Source: Cyanobacteria bacterium UBA11370
Lineage (GTDB): Bacteria > Cyanobacteriota > Cyanobacteriia > Cyanobacteriales > Coleofasciculaceae
Length of the DNA: 7,677 bases
Direction of reading: 5' to 3'
Assembly (NCBI GenBank): GCA_003486645.1
Contig: DNGI01000352.1
Coordinates: forward strand, 1 to 7,677
Shown: one piece after another, positions 6,013 through 7,677 of the stretch
Numbering within the stretch: position 1 is the stretch's first letter
How the letters are laid out: the number at the start of each line of letters is the position of its first letter
Notes under the pieces: generated by a model
What the model saw: the letters and a program-made list of their open reading frames with translations, nothing else
Told to the model about the DNA's origin: nothing
Databases searched by the model: none
Translations under genes and position numbers: made by a program

Positions 6013-6017
6013 AAGGA
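6013..6017 (+). promoter_or_regulatory. Ribosome binding site of trmFO
   Basis: AAGGA stands six bases before the ATG at 6024. It is the only clear Shine-Dalgarno sequence at a gene start in the window. It supports a start that leads directly into the dinucleotide-binding motif. Confidence 0.7.
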
Positions 6018-6023
6018 TTTCTA

Positions 6024-7601
6024 ATGATTCATGTAATTGGTGGTGGACTGGCTGGTACAGAAGCGGCGTGGCAGATTGCTCAAGCAGGAGTTTCAGTTGT
6101 TTTACATGAGATGCGACCTGTACGCATGAGTCCTGCTCATCATAGTAGCGAATTAGCAGAATTAGTGTGCAGTAATTCCTTTGGGGCACAATCAAGCGAT
6201 CGCGCCGCAGGTTTGTTACATGAAGAATTGCGTCGCCTGGGTTCAATTATTATCAGTAAAGCCGATGATCATGCTGTTCCAGCCGGGGGGGCGTTAGCGG
6301 TTGATCGAGGCGTATTTAGCCGCGAATTAACGGAAACTCTCTCCAGTCATCCCTTGATTGAATTACGTCGGGAGGAAATTCCCCAAATTCCCGATGAAGG
6401 AGTCGTGGTGCTAACGACTGGGCCATTAACCAGTCCGGCTTTAGCGGAAGACTTGCGACGTTTTACGGGTTTGGAGTATTTCAGCTTTTTTGATGCGGCG
6501 AGTCCAATTGTGGTGGGGGAATCGATTAATCGAGATATTGCCTTTATGGCATCGCGTTATGACAAGGGGGAGGCAGCGTATCTTAATTGTCCCATGAATC
6601 GGGAACAATATCTACAATTTTGGCAAGAACTGTGTGCAGCAGAAAAGGCAGAATTGAAAGATTTTGAGTATGAAACGGCGAAATTCTTTGAAGGGTGCTT
6701 ACCCATTGAGGAGATAGCGCGGCGGGGCGAAGATACCATGCGTTATGGTCCGTTGAAGCCAGTGGGATTATCTGATCCACGTACTCAACACCAGGATGAA
6801 GACTTAATCCAACAGGATAACCCAGAAACCTTAATCCAAAATCCAAAATCCAAAATCCAAAATCCAAAACGTACTCAACACCAGGAGGAACACTTAATCC
6901 AACAGGATAACCCAGAAACCTTAATCCAAAATCCAAAATCCAAAATCCAAAATCCAAAACGTCCTCAAAACCAGGAGGAACACTTAATCCAACAGGATAA
7001 CCCAGAAACCTTAATCCAAAATCCAAAATCCAAAATCCAAAATCCAAAACGTCCTTATGCTGTGGTGCAACTACGGCAAGAAGATAAGGCAGGTCAGCTA
7101 TGGAATATGGTAGGGTTCCAAACAAATTTGCGTTGGGGCGAACAGAAACGGGTGTTTCGGCTAATTCCGGGGTTGGAGGAGGCAGAGTTTGTGCGAATGG
7201 GGGTAATGCACCGTAATACTTTCATTAATTCACCCGAATTACTGTATTCTACCTTACAGTTTAAGAAGCGCCCAACCTTACTTGCAGCGGGTCAATTAGT
7301 AGGAACAGAAGGTTATACCGCCGCAGCAGCAGGAGGTTGGTTAGCCGGAACAAATGCAGCGCGATTAGTTTTGGGATTGGAACCTGTAGCGCTACCGCCA
7401 ACGACGATGATGGGAGCGTTATTTGAGTTTATCAGTTCAGCATCTCCGAAACATTTTCAACCGATGCCACCGAATTTTGGAATTTTACCAGAATTAGGAG
7501 TAAGGGTTAAAAGTAAAAAAGATCGATATGGAATGTACCGCGATCGCGCTTTAGCAGATTTGGATCATTGGAGTCATAAATTACGGCTTTCTGTGGCTTG
7601 A
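6024..7601 (+). CDS. trmFO: Folate-dependent tRNA (m5U54) methyltransferase TrmFO with a 90-residue repeat insert
   Basis: TrmFO is a cytoplasmic flavoprotein that makes ribothymidine at tRNA position 54 using methylenetetrahydrofolate and FADH2. The N-terminus holds the FAD-binding GxGxxG motif VIGGGLAG (4-11) and acidic Glu29. Cys49 in [10 protein letters not shown] and Cys225 in FEGCLPIEE match the two functionally important cysteines of Bacillus TrmFO (Cys53, Cys226). [15 protein letters not shown] (239-253) is family-typical, as are [34 protein letters not shown] and [14 protein letters not shown]. Residues 253-342 are three 30-residue repeats. Without them the protein would be 435 residues, the normal size, and DPR would join RPYAVVQ as in ordinary homologues. 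The frame stays open through the insert and both flanks look intact, so the enzyme may still fold with a long polar loop. Activity is not provable from sequence. Confidence 0.93.
   Translation: MIHVIGGGLAGTEAAWQIAQAGVSVVLHEMRPVRMSPAHHSSELAELVCSNSFGAQSSDRAAGLLHEELRRLGSIIISKADDHAVPAGGALAVDRGVFSRELTETLSSHPLIELRREEIPQIPDEGVVVLTTGPLTSPALAEDLRRFTGLEYFSFFDAASPIVVGESINRDIAFMASRYDKGEAAYLNCPMNREQYLQFWQELCAAEKAELKDFEYETAKFFEGCLPIEEIARRGEDTMRYGPLKPVGLSDPRTQHQDEDLIQQDNPETLIQNPKSKIQNPKRTQHQEEHLIQQDNPETLIQNPKSKIQNPKRPQNQEEHLIQQDNPETLIQNPKSKIQNPKRPYAVVQLRQEDKAGQLWNMVGFQTNLRWGEQKRVFRLIPGLEEAEFVRMGVMHRNTFINSPELLYSTLQFKKRPTLLAAGQLVGTEGYTAAAAGGWLAGTNAARLVLGLEPVALPPTTMMGALFEFISSASPKHFQPMPPNFGILPELGVRVKSKKDRYGMYRDRALADLDHWSHKLRLSVA
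6780..7049 (+). repeat. Three 90-bp tandem repeats, each with five ATCCAAA heptamers, inside trmFO
   Basis: The units are 6780-6869, 6870-6959 and 6960-7049. They differ only at a few bases in the first 25 bp of each unit; the remainder is identical. Each ends with five exact ATCCAAA heptamers (in the first unit 6834-6868). The unit is 30 codons, read as R(T/P)Q(H/N)Q followed by two acidic-rich segments and [12 protein letters not shown]. Repeats are thus nested: heptamers inside a 90-mer. Near-identity implies recent amplification or ongoing homogenisation. Confidence 0.97.
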
Positions 7602-7646
7602 GATTAGTCTGTTATCCATTAGACCTCGTGCATAAATCCATAAAAA

Positions 7647-7667
7647 CCCCCCCCCACCCCCCCCCCC
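7647..7667. repeat. C9-A-C11 run downstream of trmFO
   Basis: Nine C (7647-7655), one A and eleven C (7657-7667) lie 45 bp after the trmFO stop. The length of such runs is often miscalled or truly variable. The complementary G-tracts could form a quadruplex. No terminator hairpin is seen for trmFO before the window ends. Confidence 0.8.
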
Positions 7668-7677
7668 AAAGTAGAGG

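Noticed and set aside
6780..7049. CRISPR-like array in trmFO
   Set aside because: The 90-bp units are contiguous with no unique spacers and are in frame within a conserved gene.
6583..7125. A 180-codon minus-strand open frame with a repeated [11 protein letters not shown] peptide
   Set aside because: It is the antisense reading of the trmFO repeats. It stays open only because the heptamers lack stops in this frame, and the flanking parts match no protein family I know.
7610..7677. Possible insertion-sequence end (AGACCTCGTGCATAAATCC next to the C-run)
   Set aside because: It looked like a dispersed-element border, but no matching inverted end, target duplication or transposase is in the window, so it cannot be supported.

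Overview
The window looks like chromosomal DNA from a cyanobacterium, probably one with a large, repeat-rich genome. Three things point there. The palindrome GCGATCGC (HIP1) occurs ten times in 7.7 kb (starts at 421, 1521, 1668, 2401, 2433, 3619, 3864, 4282, 6196, 7540). The genes are typical of cyanobacteria: a lumenal D1-processing protease (CtpA), an EGY-type site-2 protease, an FHA protein and the folate-dependent tRNA methyltransferase TrmFO. Short tandem repeats of 7-8 bp are scattered through and between the genes. No plasmid, phage, CRISPR, rRNA or tRNA signal is visible.

Layout, left to right. 1-87 is a perfect 23-bp inverted repeat around a 41-bp spacer. It breaks the 3' end of a minus-strand ArnT/PMT-type glycosyltransferase gene (48-995), and the expected continuation of that protein is encoded on the opposite strand at 2-64. 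Divergent from it is ctpA (1085-2365). A convergent gap with a HIP1-based dyad follows. Then comes a minus-strand metallo-beta-lactamase-fold protein (2661-3485) that has lost most metal-ligand residues. Divergent from that, 56 bp away, is an M50/EGY membrane protease (3542-4876). A 450-bp gap holds a GA-octamer repeat and a structured RNA or terminator candidate ending in T6. An FHA-domain protein (5329-5829) and trmFO (6024-7601) follow on the plus strand. The window ends in a C9-A-C11 run.

The most unusual content is the repeats. TrmFO carries three in-frame 90-bp tandem repeats (30 residues each), and each unit contains five copies of the heptamer ATCCAAA. They sit between the DPR and RPYAVVQL parts of an otherwise normal enzyme of about 435 residues. 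Related 7- or 8-bp arrays touch or lie within about 15 bp of the stop codons of ctpA, the MBL gene, the site-2 protease gene and the FHA gene. A purine-rich tract also adds a Gly/Glu-rich insert to the MBL protein.

The genes do not form one pathway. CtpA acts in the thylakoid lumen on the photosystem II D1 precursor, the site-2 protease acts in membranes, FHA proteins read phosphothreonine, and TrmFO modifies tRNA U54. I see no convincing new defence or biosynthetic system. The points worth following up are the repeat invasion of trmFO, the left-end foldback or invertible segment, the degenerate MBL protein and the possible structured RNA before the FHA gene.
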